A DNA stretch of 64,000 nucleotides from an uncultured Dorea sp. (lineage in GTDB: Bacteria > Bacillota > Clostridia > Lachnospirales > Lachnospiraceae). Positions 7,873 through 16,630 of this stretch are shown piece by piece; the stretch's first letter is position 1, and each line of letters opens with the position of its first letter. A model generated the notes under the pieces. That model searched no databases and was not told where the DNA came from. It was given only the letters and a program-made list of their open reading frames with translations. Made by a program: the position numbers and the translations under genes. Location of the stretch: NCBI GenBank assembly GCA_910584265.1, contig CAJTZE010000004.1, positions 24,333 through 88,332 of the forward strand, in the 5' to 3' direction.

Positions 7873-8549
7873 ATGAACTGCATGAAAAAAATACTGATAA
7901 TTGAAGACGATACGGATTTAAGAGAGGGACTGCATTTCTCATTTGAAAGCGATGGATATGCTGTTACAGATGCAGGAACAAAAAAGAGGGTCTTCAGAAA
8001 ATCAAAAAAGCTGTCTTCGACCTTATACTGCTAGACTGCAATCTCCCGGACGGAACCGGATTTGAGCTGTGCCGGGAGGTCCGGCAGTTCAGCCCGCTTC
8101 CCATCATCATGCTGACCGCCCGCGATACTGAAATGGATGAAATCAAGGCTTTAGAACTGGGAGTAAATGATTATCTGTCGAAGCCTTTCTCTTTGGGCGT
8201 TCTCAAGGCGAGAATGAAGCGGATCCTAAACGAACAGTCTAACTCTGCTATTATAAAGTCCGGCACTATATCCATAGACAAGAACACCTGCAAAGTCTAT
8301 AAAGATGAAACGGAAATTCCGCTGAGCAGACAGGAATACCGGCTGCTCCTCTATCTAATCGAAAACAAGAACCACGTCCTGTCAAAGGAACAGATTTTAA
8401 ACCAGATCTGGGACAGCGGCGGCAGATATGTGGATAGTAATACCGTCTCCGTCAATATCAGCAGATTACGGACCAAATTAGAAGACGATGCATCCAATCC
8501 GGCCTATATTAAAACCATTCACGGCATTGGATACATCTGGAAGGAATAG
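7873..8549 (+). pseudogene. OmpR-family response regulator, frame broken at an A AAA AAG heptamer
   Basis: From the ATG at 7873 (ribosome site AGAGGAG) the frame reads MNCMKKILIIEDDTDLREGL..., a normal receiver start. It runs out of frame after ACA AAA AAG at about 7979-7987 and meets TAG at 8031. The rest continues in the -1 frame (EGLQKIKKAVFDLILLDCN...) through the phospho-acceptor Asp of LLDCNLPDG, the conserved Lys in YLSKPF and a complete winged-helix output domain to 8549. One A missing from the run explains the break; a -1 ribosomal slip at this heptamer would restore full length. It is followed four bases later by its kinase. It resembles regulators of BceRS-type peptide-sensing systems. 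Pseudogene or recoded gene cannot be separated from the sequence alone. Confidence 0.75.
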
Positions 8550-8552
8550 GCC

Positions 8553-9425
8553 ATGGCACTTCATATAATACTTCTTATTCTATTATTCATCGTTATCGGT
8601 TACAGCATTTATCGAAAGCGGAAAACATTCCAATCGATAAACCGCCTTCTGGACTGTGTGCTCAGCCAGGAACCGATTGCATTATCCGATACAAAAGAAG
8701 GTGAATTATCCGCCCTGGTAAGCAAGATCAACCGGATCCAGCAGGTTTTGGGAAAACAGATTATGCAGGCAGAGGATGAAAAAGAACAGGTGAAAAGCCT
8801 TGTCTCAAATATGTCCCACCAGCTAAAGACACCCTTGGCTAATCTTTCCCTATATACGGAAATTCTAAGCATCCCCCAGCTGACAGAAGAAAAGAAGGCG
8901 GATGCTGCTCAAAAGCTAAAAAGACAGGTCGATAAACTGGACTGGATCATCGGCTCCCTAGCTAAAATGGTAAAGCTGGAGCAAAATGCTATTACATTTG
9001 ACATAGAACCGCTTCCCATACGGGGAACCATTCTGGATGCGATAGATACGGTATATGAAAAAGCCGAAAAAAAGCATATTTCTCTCACCTCCGAGCCTTA
9101 TGACGACATATTACTGTACCATAACAGGAAGTGGACGGCTGAGGTATTTGCAAATCTGCTGGAAAATGCCGTCAAGTATACGGCCCCCGGCGGCGCTGTT
9201 CAGATCAGCATCCATCCATATGAAATATATACAGAAATCATGTTCACAGACAACGGGTGCGGCATCCGCGGGGAGGAAATCCCCCGCATATTCCAACGGT
9301 TTTACAGAAGTCCGGAAACCGAACAAACCGAAGGCTCCGGCATAGGATTATATCTGTCCAATCTGATCCTCGAAAAAGAAAAAGTAAAATCTATGGCGAA
9401 AAAGAACATCAGGTTACTGCCCTAA
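8553..9425 (+). pseudogene. sensor histidine kinase truncated at its C-terminus by a deletion
   Basis: The frame encodes one N-terminal membrane segment (LHIILLILLFIVIGYSIY), a dimerisation helix with the phospho-acceptor His89 in SNMSHQLKTPLANL, an N box (FANLLENAVKYTAP) and G1/G2 boxes (DNGCGIRGEE, GSGIGLYLSN). After LILEKE the expected last beta-strands of the ATPase domain (about 35-40 residues) are missing. The frame instead runs into the start region of the ABC ATPase and ends with an unrelated tail, KVKSMAKKNIRLLP. The catalytic fold is probably incomplete. It pairs with the frame-broken regulator upstream and the exporter downstream. Confidence 0.8.
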
Positions 9426-10066
9426 AGGACATCAGCCTCAGTGTAAAGGAAGGCGAATTTATTGCCATCGTCGGAACCTCCGGCTCCGGCAAATCTACAC
9501 TTTTGAATCTTATTGGGGGACTGGATATCCCCACAGAGGGAAACATCTTTATCAAAGGGAAAGACATCAGTTCCCTGACAAGAAAGGAACTGACCATTTT
9601 CCGGCGCAGGAATATCGGCTTTGTATTCCAGAACTACAGCCTGATGCCTGTGCTGAATGTGTATGACAACACCGCCCTTCCCATCACATTTGACAGGGGA
9701 AACCATATTAGCCGGGGTTACATTGAAGAACTGCTGAGAGAATTGGGAATCTGGGATAAACGTAAAAAATATCCAAATGAGCTGTCCGGAGGACAGCAGC
9801 AGAGAACGGCAATTGCAAGAGCGCTGGCAAACCGCCCCGCAATCCTGCTGGCTGACGAACCCACCGGGAATCTGGATTCCAAGACCACCGTCGAGGTGAT
9901 CGGCCTGCTAAAAGCAAGCTGCCGTAAATACAGCCAGACTATACTAATGGTTACCCACAATGAAGCTATCGCACAGATCTGCGACCGGATCATCCATATC
10001 GAGGACGGCATGATATCACCGGGAATCCGAAAGCTTTCTCACAAAGGCGGTGATGACAGATGCTAA
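9379..10066 (+). pseudogene. BceA-like ABC ATPase missing its start
   Basis: Coding similarity begins abruptly at KIYGEKEHQVTALKDISL and continues through Walker A (GTSGSGKST), Q loop, signature (LSGGQQQRTAIARAL), Walker B (ILLADEPTGNLD) and the switch His (MVTHNEA) to the stop at 10066. The usual first 8-12 residues, the start codon and a ribosome site are absent; the frame stays open backwards only through the shadow of the kinase gene. This is the other half of the kinase/ATPase deletion, with the junction near 9371-9390. It overlaps the permease start by seven bases. Unless an unusual start is used, this ATPase is not made at normal level. Confidence 0.75.
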
Positions 10067-12714
10067 AACTGGCGTACAGCTATATAAGGTATTACAAGAG
10101 CCAGACCTTTGCAATTCTGGCAAGCATCATTCTGACTGCCGCCCTGCTCTCTGGCATCAGCTCCCTGATGTACAGCAGCCGGCTGAACAGTCTGGAAAAC
10201 AACAAGCAGATTTATGGAGACTGGCACTATTCTATCGATCTGGATGCGGATACCTGCAATACCATCCAGATAGAAGCGCAGGACTCTAATTATCAAATGG
10301 AATGCTATGGAAAAAAGAGCATAAAAGATATGACAGCAGCGCCCTACCCGATGTATTTCGTCCAGACAGATGAAGCTTACCGGCAGATGGCACACCGGCA
10401 GATTATCGACGGCCAGTATCCTGAGGATGCTAATGAGATTGCCGCCGACCGGTACACGCTGGCAAACCTAAGTTCCTCTGGAACTCTCGGAGAGGTTTTA
10501 AGCATCGACGGGCAGGACTTTATCCTTACCGGAATCGTCGAGAGCTCCTGGGCCGCCGATACTGATGAAATGGAACTCTTTGTAGCAAACAGCTTCACAG
10601 GACCGGGGACACGCACCCTTCTTTATCTACAGTTTAGTGAGGATGAAAAGCTATACCGGCAGCTCAATGCATTTTTGAACAAATATAAAATCTCCGGCGA
10701 TGCTGTCCAGTCAAATGATGAAGTAACAAAATTTCTAAGCGGCGAGCCGCCGGAGGGCATCTATGATATTATAAAGTTCGGGCTGACGAACGAGGAAGGC
10801 AATTTCACTTACATTATCCTGAAATTGCAGAGCGAATATAATCTGGCTTCCTACGGAATGCTCCTGCTGCTCTGTATCTTCAGTATATTTATTATACACA
10901 GCATATTCAGGATTTCCGTTTCCAAACGGACTTCCGAGTACGGAATCATGGAAACATTGGGCATCAGCGGAATGCGGATCGGCGGCACACTGATTCTGGA
11001 ATTATGGCTGTTATTTTTATTCGGTTATCCCTCCGGGTGCCTGTTAGGAAATGGAATTTTGAGGCTATTTTACCAACAGCTGAACCGCGTCTTTACCGTC
11101 AAAGGAACGGGAAACGCCGATATCAGAACTGCACTATCCGAAACGGACCGGATATTTGCGGGAGCCGATTCGGGAAACGCGGTATTTCACACGGCATGGA
11201 ACGCCATTGCTGCTGGTTTTGTATTCCTGCTCACCGCCCTTGCCATTGCCGGATTCTCCACCGTCCGCTCCATGCACAGGCAGTCCCTCCGTCAGGTGAT
11301 AAACGGCGATACCTCTTTTATAAAAAGAAGACACATTTATAGCTTCCGGAATCCTAATCTTGCACATGTGATAGTAAGAAAATTTATGTTTCCCAGCAGA
11401 AGAAGGGTAATCGGGATTCTTCTGTCCCTGTCGCTGGGCGGATGTATGTTCCTCTGCTCTGCCTATATGGTAGAAAATCTGAAGGTTCATGCAGACATGT
11501 CCCTAAAATCAGACGACGGCCTTGGGTCAGACTACAGAGTATCTATAAAATCGGATATCCTGTCCGATACTATTCCGGCACAGACAGTTACGGAAATTAA
11601 AAAAACAGCTGAATTATCAGAAGTGTATGCCACCCGGTATACCCTTGGCGAGCTTACCATTCAAAAACGGGAATTGGAATGGGATAAGTATTTTGATCAG
11701 ATGAATAAAAGCAGTTATTTTATACAGCGCTTCGGCGGCATCTGCGTCCAGAAAGAGGACGGCAGCTACGGGATCAAGTACAATATCTATGGATATGATA
11801 CGGGCCTGCTTGAGCAGTTACAGGAATTTATTCTCGAGGGCAGCATTAACCTTGAAGAATTAGAACAGGGAGGCAAGATCATAGCCGTCGCAAATAAAGA
11901 CGGACAGGGCAACTATAATTTCTATGGAAAGCATCCCGGAGACACCATTACGCTTAAGGTTCCCAGCATTCAGAACTGTCTCCCGGAAATACTGAAATTC
12001 CAGAGTCCGGAAGAGAATTACATTACACAGGAATTTGAAATCGCCGCTATCGTAAGCCGGCCATTAGCCCGCGAAACCAGCTTTCTGAACGCAGATTCCT
12101 GGAGTAATATGCAGAGTCTGATCCTGCCAAACCGGCAGATGTATGAGCAGTACGGTATCTACGATTACAGCTTTATCAACGCATCCGCCGCAGATGAGAC
12201 AGATACTGGTATAGCAGCAGACAGGCTGCTACAGAAAATACAAGATGTCCCAAAGGCAGTCCTTCAGGATTACACCACTGCAATTGAAACCCAAAAAGGC
12301 CATCTCCGCCAACAGCAGTTATTCTTTTCCGGAATTGCTGTGATCCTGCTTGTCATCAGCCTGTTCCACATCATGAACAGTATGAATTATTCCATTCTGT
12401 CTCATCAGCGGGAATACGGCATCATCCGGGCGATGGGTATCACAGATGCCGGATTTTATAACATGGTGCTGCAGATGGGGCTTCTGTACGGCCTGCTGGC
12501 AGATTTATTGATATTCCTGCTGTACAATCTCTTCCTGCGGAGGGTTATGGATTATTACATGATTCATATAGTTCAGTTTCTACACATTGGCAAGACAGTT
12601 CCTAGAGAAATCACAGGTTCAGTCATGGTATTGAATATCCTGATTGCGGCCGCGGCAGTAATCATCCCTGCACGAAAAATCGTAAAATCTCAAATTATTT
12701 CTGAAATCGTTTAA
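10060..12714 (+). CDS. ABC transporter permease, FtsX family (BceB/peptide exporter type)
   Basis: An 884-residue protein with the standard large-permease layout. It has an N-terminal membrane segment, an extracytoplasmic part, an FtsX domain at about 265-400 (LASYGMLLLLCIFSIFIIHS), a second large extracellular region (about 460-740) and a C-terminal FtsX domain with three segments (QLFFSGIAVILLVISL, MVLQMGLLYGLLADLLIFLLY, VLNILIAAAAVIIPA). The frame is intact although its regulator, kinase and ATPase partners are all damaged. Such permeases act with BceA-like ATPases in detoxifying or sensing antimicrobial peptides. Loss of the partners suggests this gene is on its way to decay or is a leftover. 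Confidence 0.85.
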   Translation: MLKLAYSYIRYYKSQTFAILASIILTAALLSGISSLMYSSRLNSLENNKQIYGDWHYSIDLDADTCNTIQIEAQDSNYQMECYGKKSIKDMTAAPYPMYFVQTDEAYRQMAHRQIIDGQYPEDANEIAADRYTLANLSSSGTLGEVLSIDGQDFILTGIVESSWAADTDEMELFVANSFTGPGTRTLLYLQFSEDEKLYRQLNAFLNKYKISGDAVQSNDEVTKFLSGEPPEGIYDIIKFGLTNEEGNFTYIILKLQSEYNLASYGMLLLLCIFSIFIIHSIFRISVSKRTSEYGIMETLGISGMRIGGTLILELWLLFLFGYPSGCLLGNGILRLFYQQLNRVFTVKGTGNADIRTALSETDRIFAGADSGNAVFHTAWNAIAAGFVFLLTALAIAGFSTVRSMHRQSLRQVINGDTSFIKRRHIYSFRNPNLAHVIVRKFMFPSRRRVIGILLSLSLGGCMFLCSAYMVENLKVHADMSLKSDDGLGSDYRVSIKSDILSDTIPAQTVTEIKKTAELSEVYATRYTLGELTIQKRELEWDKYFDQMNKSSYFIQRFGGICVQKEDGSYGIKYNIYGYDTGLLEQLQEFILEGSINLEELEQGGKIIAVANKDGQGNYNFYGKHPGDTITLKVPSIQNCLPEILKFQSPEENYITQEFEIAAIVSRPLARETSFLNADSWSNMQSLILPNRQMYEQYGIYDYSFINASAADETDTGIAADRLLQKIQDVPKAVLQDYTTAIETQKGHLRQQQLFFSGIAVILLVISLFHIMNSMNYSILSHQREYGIIRAMGITDAGFYNMVLQMGLLYGLLADLLIFLLYNLFLRRVMDYYMIHIVQFLHIGKTVPREITGSVMVLNILIAAAAVIIPARKIVKSQIISEIV

Positions 12715-12736
12715 AACTAAAATGCATCAGAAATCA

Positions 12737-12771
12737 AAGGGACTGCCTGCACAAATGTGCCCCAGTCCCTT
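12737..12771 (+). terminator. bidirectional terminator between permease and XRE genes
   Basis: AAGGGACTG (12737-12745) pairs with CAGTCCCTT (12763-12771), with an inner GCAC...GTGC stem. T-rich sequence follows on the plus strand, and TTTGATTT follows on the minus strand. It separates two convergent genes. Confidence 0.75.
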
Positions 12772-12790
12772 ATCCTTATAATTATTAAAT

Positions 12791-13039
12791 CTATTCAGCT
12801 TCTGCATAATCCTTCAGTTTTTTCCGTCCCACAAGAACATCTAACGGCAGGTCAAGTTCGTCCGCTATCCTGCACAGCATATAAATATCCGGAGTTCTTT
12901 TTCCGATTTCATAGCTGGAAAGAGAGCTTCTGTCTATCCACAGCCTTTCTGCCAGCTGGCTCTGCGACATATTCCGCGCTATCCTGAAGCTCTTAATGTT
13001 CCGCCCAAGCTGTTCCTTTTCCGATACCGCCACAGCCAT
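12791..13039 (-). CDS. small XRE-family DNA-binding protein
   Basis: An 82-residue protein that is almost entirely one helix-turn-helix domain of the Cro/C1 type (MSQSQLAERLWIDRSSLSSYEIGKRTPDIYMLCRIADEL, described by its pattern). A short basic tail (VGRKKLKDYAEAE) follows. The start is the ATG at 13039 (MAVAVSEKEQ) with AGGGGGAT upstream; a TTG-initiated frame to 13066 would overlap the upstream gene stop and is less likely. It lies 23 bases after a larger double-HTH protein on the same strand and is probably co-transcribed with it. The target is unknown. Confidence 0.8.
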   Translation of the reverse strand: MAVAVSEKEQLGRNIKSFRIARNMSQSQLAERLWIDRSSLSSYEIGKRTPDIYMLCRIADELDLPLDVLVGRKKLKDYAEAE

Positions 13040-13062
13040 ATCCCCCTGTCCTCTTTCGTATT

Positions 13063-13776
13063 TCAACCGCGTAAGCCTTTATCCTCACCATCCCGGATCA
13101 AATCTAAGCCCTGAACAAGCATCAAATCCAGTCTACCGCGTACTTCCCCTGAAAAAGACCTCCATGCATCGCCGCATTCCCTCAGATAATAATTAGATGA
13201 AGGCATTGCAAGATACGGGGAATAGTATAATCCAGTATATAACCGATATAGGATCTCTGCGTCCGGGCCAATAATTTCTTTTTCCAGCCTGATATATCGT
13301 TTTATATTAATTCCCAGAATTTCAGCCATCTGATACTGCGTAATCTCATCCAGCTTTCGGATACTTTTCCATACGCTCCAGGGCATTTCGAATTCCATTT
13401 GTGCCAGCCTCAAATTCCTATAGACAGCTTCCGGCAGTTCCGCCTTCTTTCCAGATTCCAGAGCAAATCCCATATTCACTGCCCACACGATCAGCCTGTG
13501 CATCCGAAGCTTTCCCTCTCTGGTTATGCACTGTTTCATATAATCATCTAGAACTCCAGACTCAGAATACTGTCCGGTGATCAGGAAATTTATATCTCCG
13601 CCGTTACCCTCAAACGCTTTTAAACAATCATAGGAAATAACGTTTGCACCGGATTCCAGCTTAGCATAGTGGCTCTGCGTAATACCCATGTCAGCGCTCA
13701 TTTCCTTCTGTGTTTTGCGCTGTGCCCTTCTATACAATTGCAGCCGTTCCACTACCTCTGAATAATCCCGTCCCAT
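13063..13776 (-). CDS. protein with two XRE-like helix-turn-helix regions
   Basis: A 237-residue protein with an N-terminal XRE domain (RKTQKEMSADMGITQSHYAKLESG) and a second, more divergent helix-turn-helix near residues 145-175 (ITQYQMAEILGINIKRYIRLEKE). The middle is helical without recognised motifs. The ATG at 13776 is chosen because GGAGAG lies just before it; the longer frame begins with a TTG that overlaps this site. A possible promoter (TTGGAC, 16 bases, AATAAT) precedes it. It is likely a transcriptional regulator; I do not recognise a named family. Confidence 0.75.
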   Translation of the reverse strand: MGRDYSEVVERLQLYRRAQRKTQKEMSADMGITQSHYAKLESGANVISYDCLKAFEGNGGDINFLITGQYSESGVLDDYMKQCITREGKLRMHRLIVWAVNMGFALESGKKAELPEAVYRNLRLAQMEFEMPWSVWKSIRKLDEITQYQMAEILGINIKRYIRLEKEIIGPDAEILYRLYTGLYYSPYLAMPSSNYYLRECGDAWRSFSGEVRGRLDLMLVQGLDLIRDGEDKGLRG

Positions 13777-13924
13777 AACACTCTCCAATATTTACTGCTA
13801 TTATTGTAAAATGTTTTAAGCGTCCAATTATATACCCGTTTGTGAATATTTTACTGCTGTATATGATATTCTATTCAATACCGGCGTCTGACAAATTACC
13901 GTCCACACGGCCCGAAAGATTTCA

Positions 13925-13954
13925 TTGCCAGATTCCATATTCTTGTGCTAAAAT
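13925..13954 (+). promoter_or_regulatory. promoter of the arginase-like gene
   Basis: TTGCCA (13925-13930), 18 bases, TAAAAT (13949-13954) with TGTGC before it. The ribosome site AAAGGAG follows at about 13978, eight bases before the ATG. Confidence 0.6.
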
Positions 13955-13990
13955 TGTCGTGTAATTCTATTAGATTTAAAGGAGATTCTT

Positions 13991-14836
13991 ATGTTTTACA
14001 TATATGGCTGTCCCATGCATTTGGGCGTAGGAGACAAGGGGCTGATTCACAGTCTTGACTATCTGAAAAATTACTGCAGAGATTTAAACTGTACAATATT
14101 TCCTGAAATAATCATGCCGGAAGATAATTTGAAGAATCTTAAGAATCTAAACAGCATTCTGGCAACCTGCTCACAGATTGCCGGAGCCGGATATGAAGCG
14201 CTTACCCATGGAGAAACTCCCCTGTTTATCGCAGGAGACCACAGTTCTGTTATCGGAAGCATCTCTGCATCCGGCACTTACTATAATGATCTGGGGCTTA
14301 TCTGGATTGATGCCCACCCGGACATTAACACAGATACCACCACTGTAACCGGAAACATTCACGGAATGCCGGTTGCCTCCCTGCTGGGCATGGGCGAAAA
14401 ACGGCTGGCACAGATATTCAGCCGCAATCCAAAGGTAAAAGCCTCCAACATCGTCATGCTGGGCCTCCGGGATATTGATCCGCCTGAGGCAGAATTTCTA
14501 AAAGAGCTTCACATCAAGTATTACACATACGATACCATGATGAAGCTTGGAATCGAACATTGTCTAAACGATACGGTGCGGCATTTATCCGGCCTCAAAC
14601 ACATTCATATAAGCTTTGATGTTGATGTTATGGATCCGGAATTCTTTCCCGGTGTATCTGTTCCAGTACCAGAAGGATTTAAAGAAAAGGAAGCCTTCCA
14701 GATTATGAATGAACTTATGGAACGGCTTCCTATTGTGTCTTATGATATTGTAGAATTTAATTCGGAATATGATGTCAATAACAGCACCGCTGAATTTGTA
14801 AAAAAGCTGGCACACAAAATCCTGTCCAATGGATAA
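13991..14836 (+). CDS. arginase/ureohydrolase family protein
   Basis: A 281-residue manganese hydrolase. The metal ligand motifs are all present: GDHS (about 92-95), DAHPDIN (about 107-113), SFDVDVMDP (about 211-219), plus the arginase-style GNIHGMP loop that contacts the substrate and a C-terminal EFNSEYDVNNSTA region. The GNIHGMP loop and length favour arginase (arginine to ornithine and urea) over agmatinase, but formiminoglutamase or other ureohydrolases are possible. DAHPD has Pro where arginases commonly have Gly or Ala. It is a single gene with its own promoter, convergent with capA. No arginine pathway genes are adjacent. Confidence 0.82.
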   Translation: MFYIYGCPMHLGVGDKGLIHSLDYLKNYCRDLNCTIFPEIIMPEDNLKNLKNLNSILATCSQIAGAGYEALTHGETPLFIAGDHSSVIGSISASGTYYNDLGLIWIDAHPDINTDTTTVTGNIHGMPVASLLGMGEKRLAQIFSRNPKVKASNIVMLGLRDIDPPEAEFLKELHIKYYTYDTMMKLGIEHCLNDTVRHLSGLKHIHISFDVDVMDPEFFPGVSVPVPEGFKEKEAFQIMNELMERLPIVSYDIVEFNSEYDVNNSTAEFVKKLAHKILSNG

Positions 14837-14847
14837 TTGGAATGCCG

Positions 14848-16380
14848 CTATTGTTCCAGAGGAAGTGCTTCCTGCACTTTCTCAACGCCGTTCCCGACGA
14901 TGCCATTCGTCCTTGCAAGCGACTGTTCTACATCCTCCGCAATATTGCCAAGCCCTGACGCTTCCTTAATTTCTTCCGGATGTCCCAGCGGCAGGATGAA
15001 ATACTCATCATCCGGATCCTGGTCATGATATACCCATGTCGGTGTAAAATCCGCCTTCTCCAGGGTAATCTTACCCTTGGTATCCCGGTGGATCGTAAGG
15101 GTTACCACCATGCCGTCCTCCGAATATCCATCGGTAAGCCCGTCCATATACTCCGTGCGCTGATTGGAAAGATGGTTGCCGATTGCATAGGCGCACACCA
15201 TCTTATGTTTGCCATCACTGCTCTCCTGCAGATCCACCGGCTGGATTACATGAGGGTGGCTGGCGATCAACGCGTCAATCCCCATATCACACAGCTTCTG
15301 CGCAATCGCATCCTGATAGGAATTCTCCTGCGTCTGATATTCCACACCCCAATGCATATAGGCGATTGTATATTCCACACCCTCTTCCTTCATCCCGGCA
15401 AGAATCTTCTCCACATCATCATACAGAGACTGGGGGTCTGCCTCCTGGAAGGAATTGATCAGGTTCCCGCTTTCTTCGCTGACTGCGATTCCATTGACTG
15501 ACTTCATGCCGTCTATAACTTCCGTCTCATATACATAATTAAGGAACCCTATTTTAATACCGTTGATATCCTGAACAATATAATTTTTATCCGACTCGCT
15601 CTTCCTTACTCCTGTATATAAAAGATTCTTCTCAGTCAGCACATCCATCGTGCGCTGCAGCCCTTCGTCTCCATTATCATAAATATGGTTGTTTGCAAGC
15701 ATACACATATCCACCCCATTAGCCGCCAGCGCTTCTGCGATCGCATCCGGCGCACAGAAATTTGGATAACCGCTGTAATCCCCATCTGTCAGGGCATACT
15801 CTGTTGTCACAGCGGCAAAATCTGCCGCCTCATATATTTCCTTCATATAAGTGAAGATGGCATTATAATCATAACTCTCCCCATTATAATAGGTTGATGA
15901 TTCCAAAAACGGCTTATGCATAATGATATCGCCTGCCGTTGTGATCACAGCAGATGCCTCCTTAATCTCTGCCTCCTTCTTCTCCAGCTCCAGAGCCTCC
16001 GCCTTCGCTTTTGCCTCCTTCGTTTTTTTAGAAATTCCTTTCGCGGTAATTTTAACAAGCAGAATAGCAAATATCAGGACTGCTATTATTCCTCCAATCA
16101 CGATCAGCTGCTGGATCTGCCTCCGCTTCCGCCTTTTCAGCCTTGCAGTTTCCTGCCTTCTTCTTGTCTCCCTGTCCGGCCGCTCCCCTCCGATATCTCT
16201 AGGCTCTCTGGCTGTCCGCCTTTCCCCAAAATCTTCTCTTAATTGGACAGAATGTTCTCTCTGCGGTTTCCTTTCCCTGTTTACCGGCGTCCTGCTCCGC
16301 CAGTCTCCCTTTCGTTCCTGCGCCGCTTTATGGGCTTTAATTCCATCTTTTTTCGGCTTTTTTCCAGAATGATCCTCCAT
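14848..16380 (-). CDS. CapA-like metallophosphoesterase-fold membrane protein
   Basis: A 510-residue protein. It has a long, very basic N-terminal cytoplasmic region (about 1-90), one membrane anchor (QLIVIGGIIAVLIFAILLV), a coiled linker rich in Lys/Glu/Ala (about 118-145), then a CapA domain starting at ITTAGDIIMHKP. Signature pieces of the family are present: TTEYALT, MLANNHIYDNGDEGL, YMHWGVEYQ, ASHPHVIQP, YAIGNHLSNQ. CapA proteins assist poly-gamma-glutamate synthesis and anchoring in Bacillus. Here no capB/capC genes are adjacent, so the role is open. The start is the ATG at 16380; the GTG at 16398 lies before the AGGAGAG site. Confidence 0.85.
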   Translation of the reverse strand: MEDHSGKKPKKDGIKAHKAAQERKGDWRSRTPVNRERKPQREHSVQLREDFGERRTAREPRDIGGERPDRETRRRQETARLKRRKRRQIQQLIVIGGIIAVLIFAILLVKITAKGISKKTKEAKAKAEALELEKKEAEIKEASAVITTAGDIIMHKPFLESSTYYNGESYDYNAIFTYMKEIYEAADFAAVTTEYALTDGDYSGYPNFCAPDAIAEALAANGVDMCMLANNHIYDNGDEGLQRTMDVLTEKNLLYTGVRKSESDKNYIVQDINGIKIGFLNYVYETEVIDGMKSVNGIAVSEESGNLINSFQEADPQSLYDDVEKILAGMKEEGVEYTIAYMHWGVEYQTQENSYQDAIAQKLCDMGIDALIASHPHVIQPVDLQESSDGKHKMVCAYAIGNHLSNQRTEYMDGLTDGYSEDGMVVTLTIHRDTKGKITLEKADFTPTWVYHDQDPDDEYFILPLGHPEEIKEASGLGNIAEDVEQSLARTNGIVGNGVEKVQEALPLEQ

Positions 16381-16519
16381 GCTCTTTCTCTCCTGCACTC
16401 TTCGTATTCATGCCCGGATGGGTATATTTATACGATACTCGAAAAATGTCGAAAAAACAAGTACAATAGAAAAAAAAATCATCTTTTTTGCAACAATATA
16501 CATTATTTACAAGAAACTA

Positions 16520-16549
16520 TTCGACTTATAAAATTACTTCATGTATAAT
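16520..16549 (+). promoter_or_regulatory. promoter of the ClC gene
   Basis: TTCGAC (16520-16525), 18 bases, TATAAT (16544-16549) with TG before it. The leader that follows contains a small hairpin, CCTGCC...GGCAGG (about 16571-16588), then the ribosome site AAGAAGG. Confidence 0.6.
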
Positions 16550-16630
16550 TATTTTGTAACTGCCGCGCCTTCCTGCCGGAGAGGCAGGTTCAAGCATTAT
16601 TACAATATTATATATAAGAAGGTATTTGCT

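Noticed and set aside
13991..14836. Agmatinase (speB) label for the ureohydrolase
   Set aside because: The GNIHGMP loop and C-terminal region are closer to arginase, and no polyamine genes are adjacent; kept as a family-level call.
16550..16630. Fluoride riboswitch in the ClC leader
   Set aside because: The small hairpin lacks the conserved fluoride-aptamer sequence, and the protein has the ordinary GREGP motif rather than that of fluoride-specific ClC proteins.
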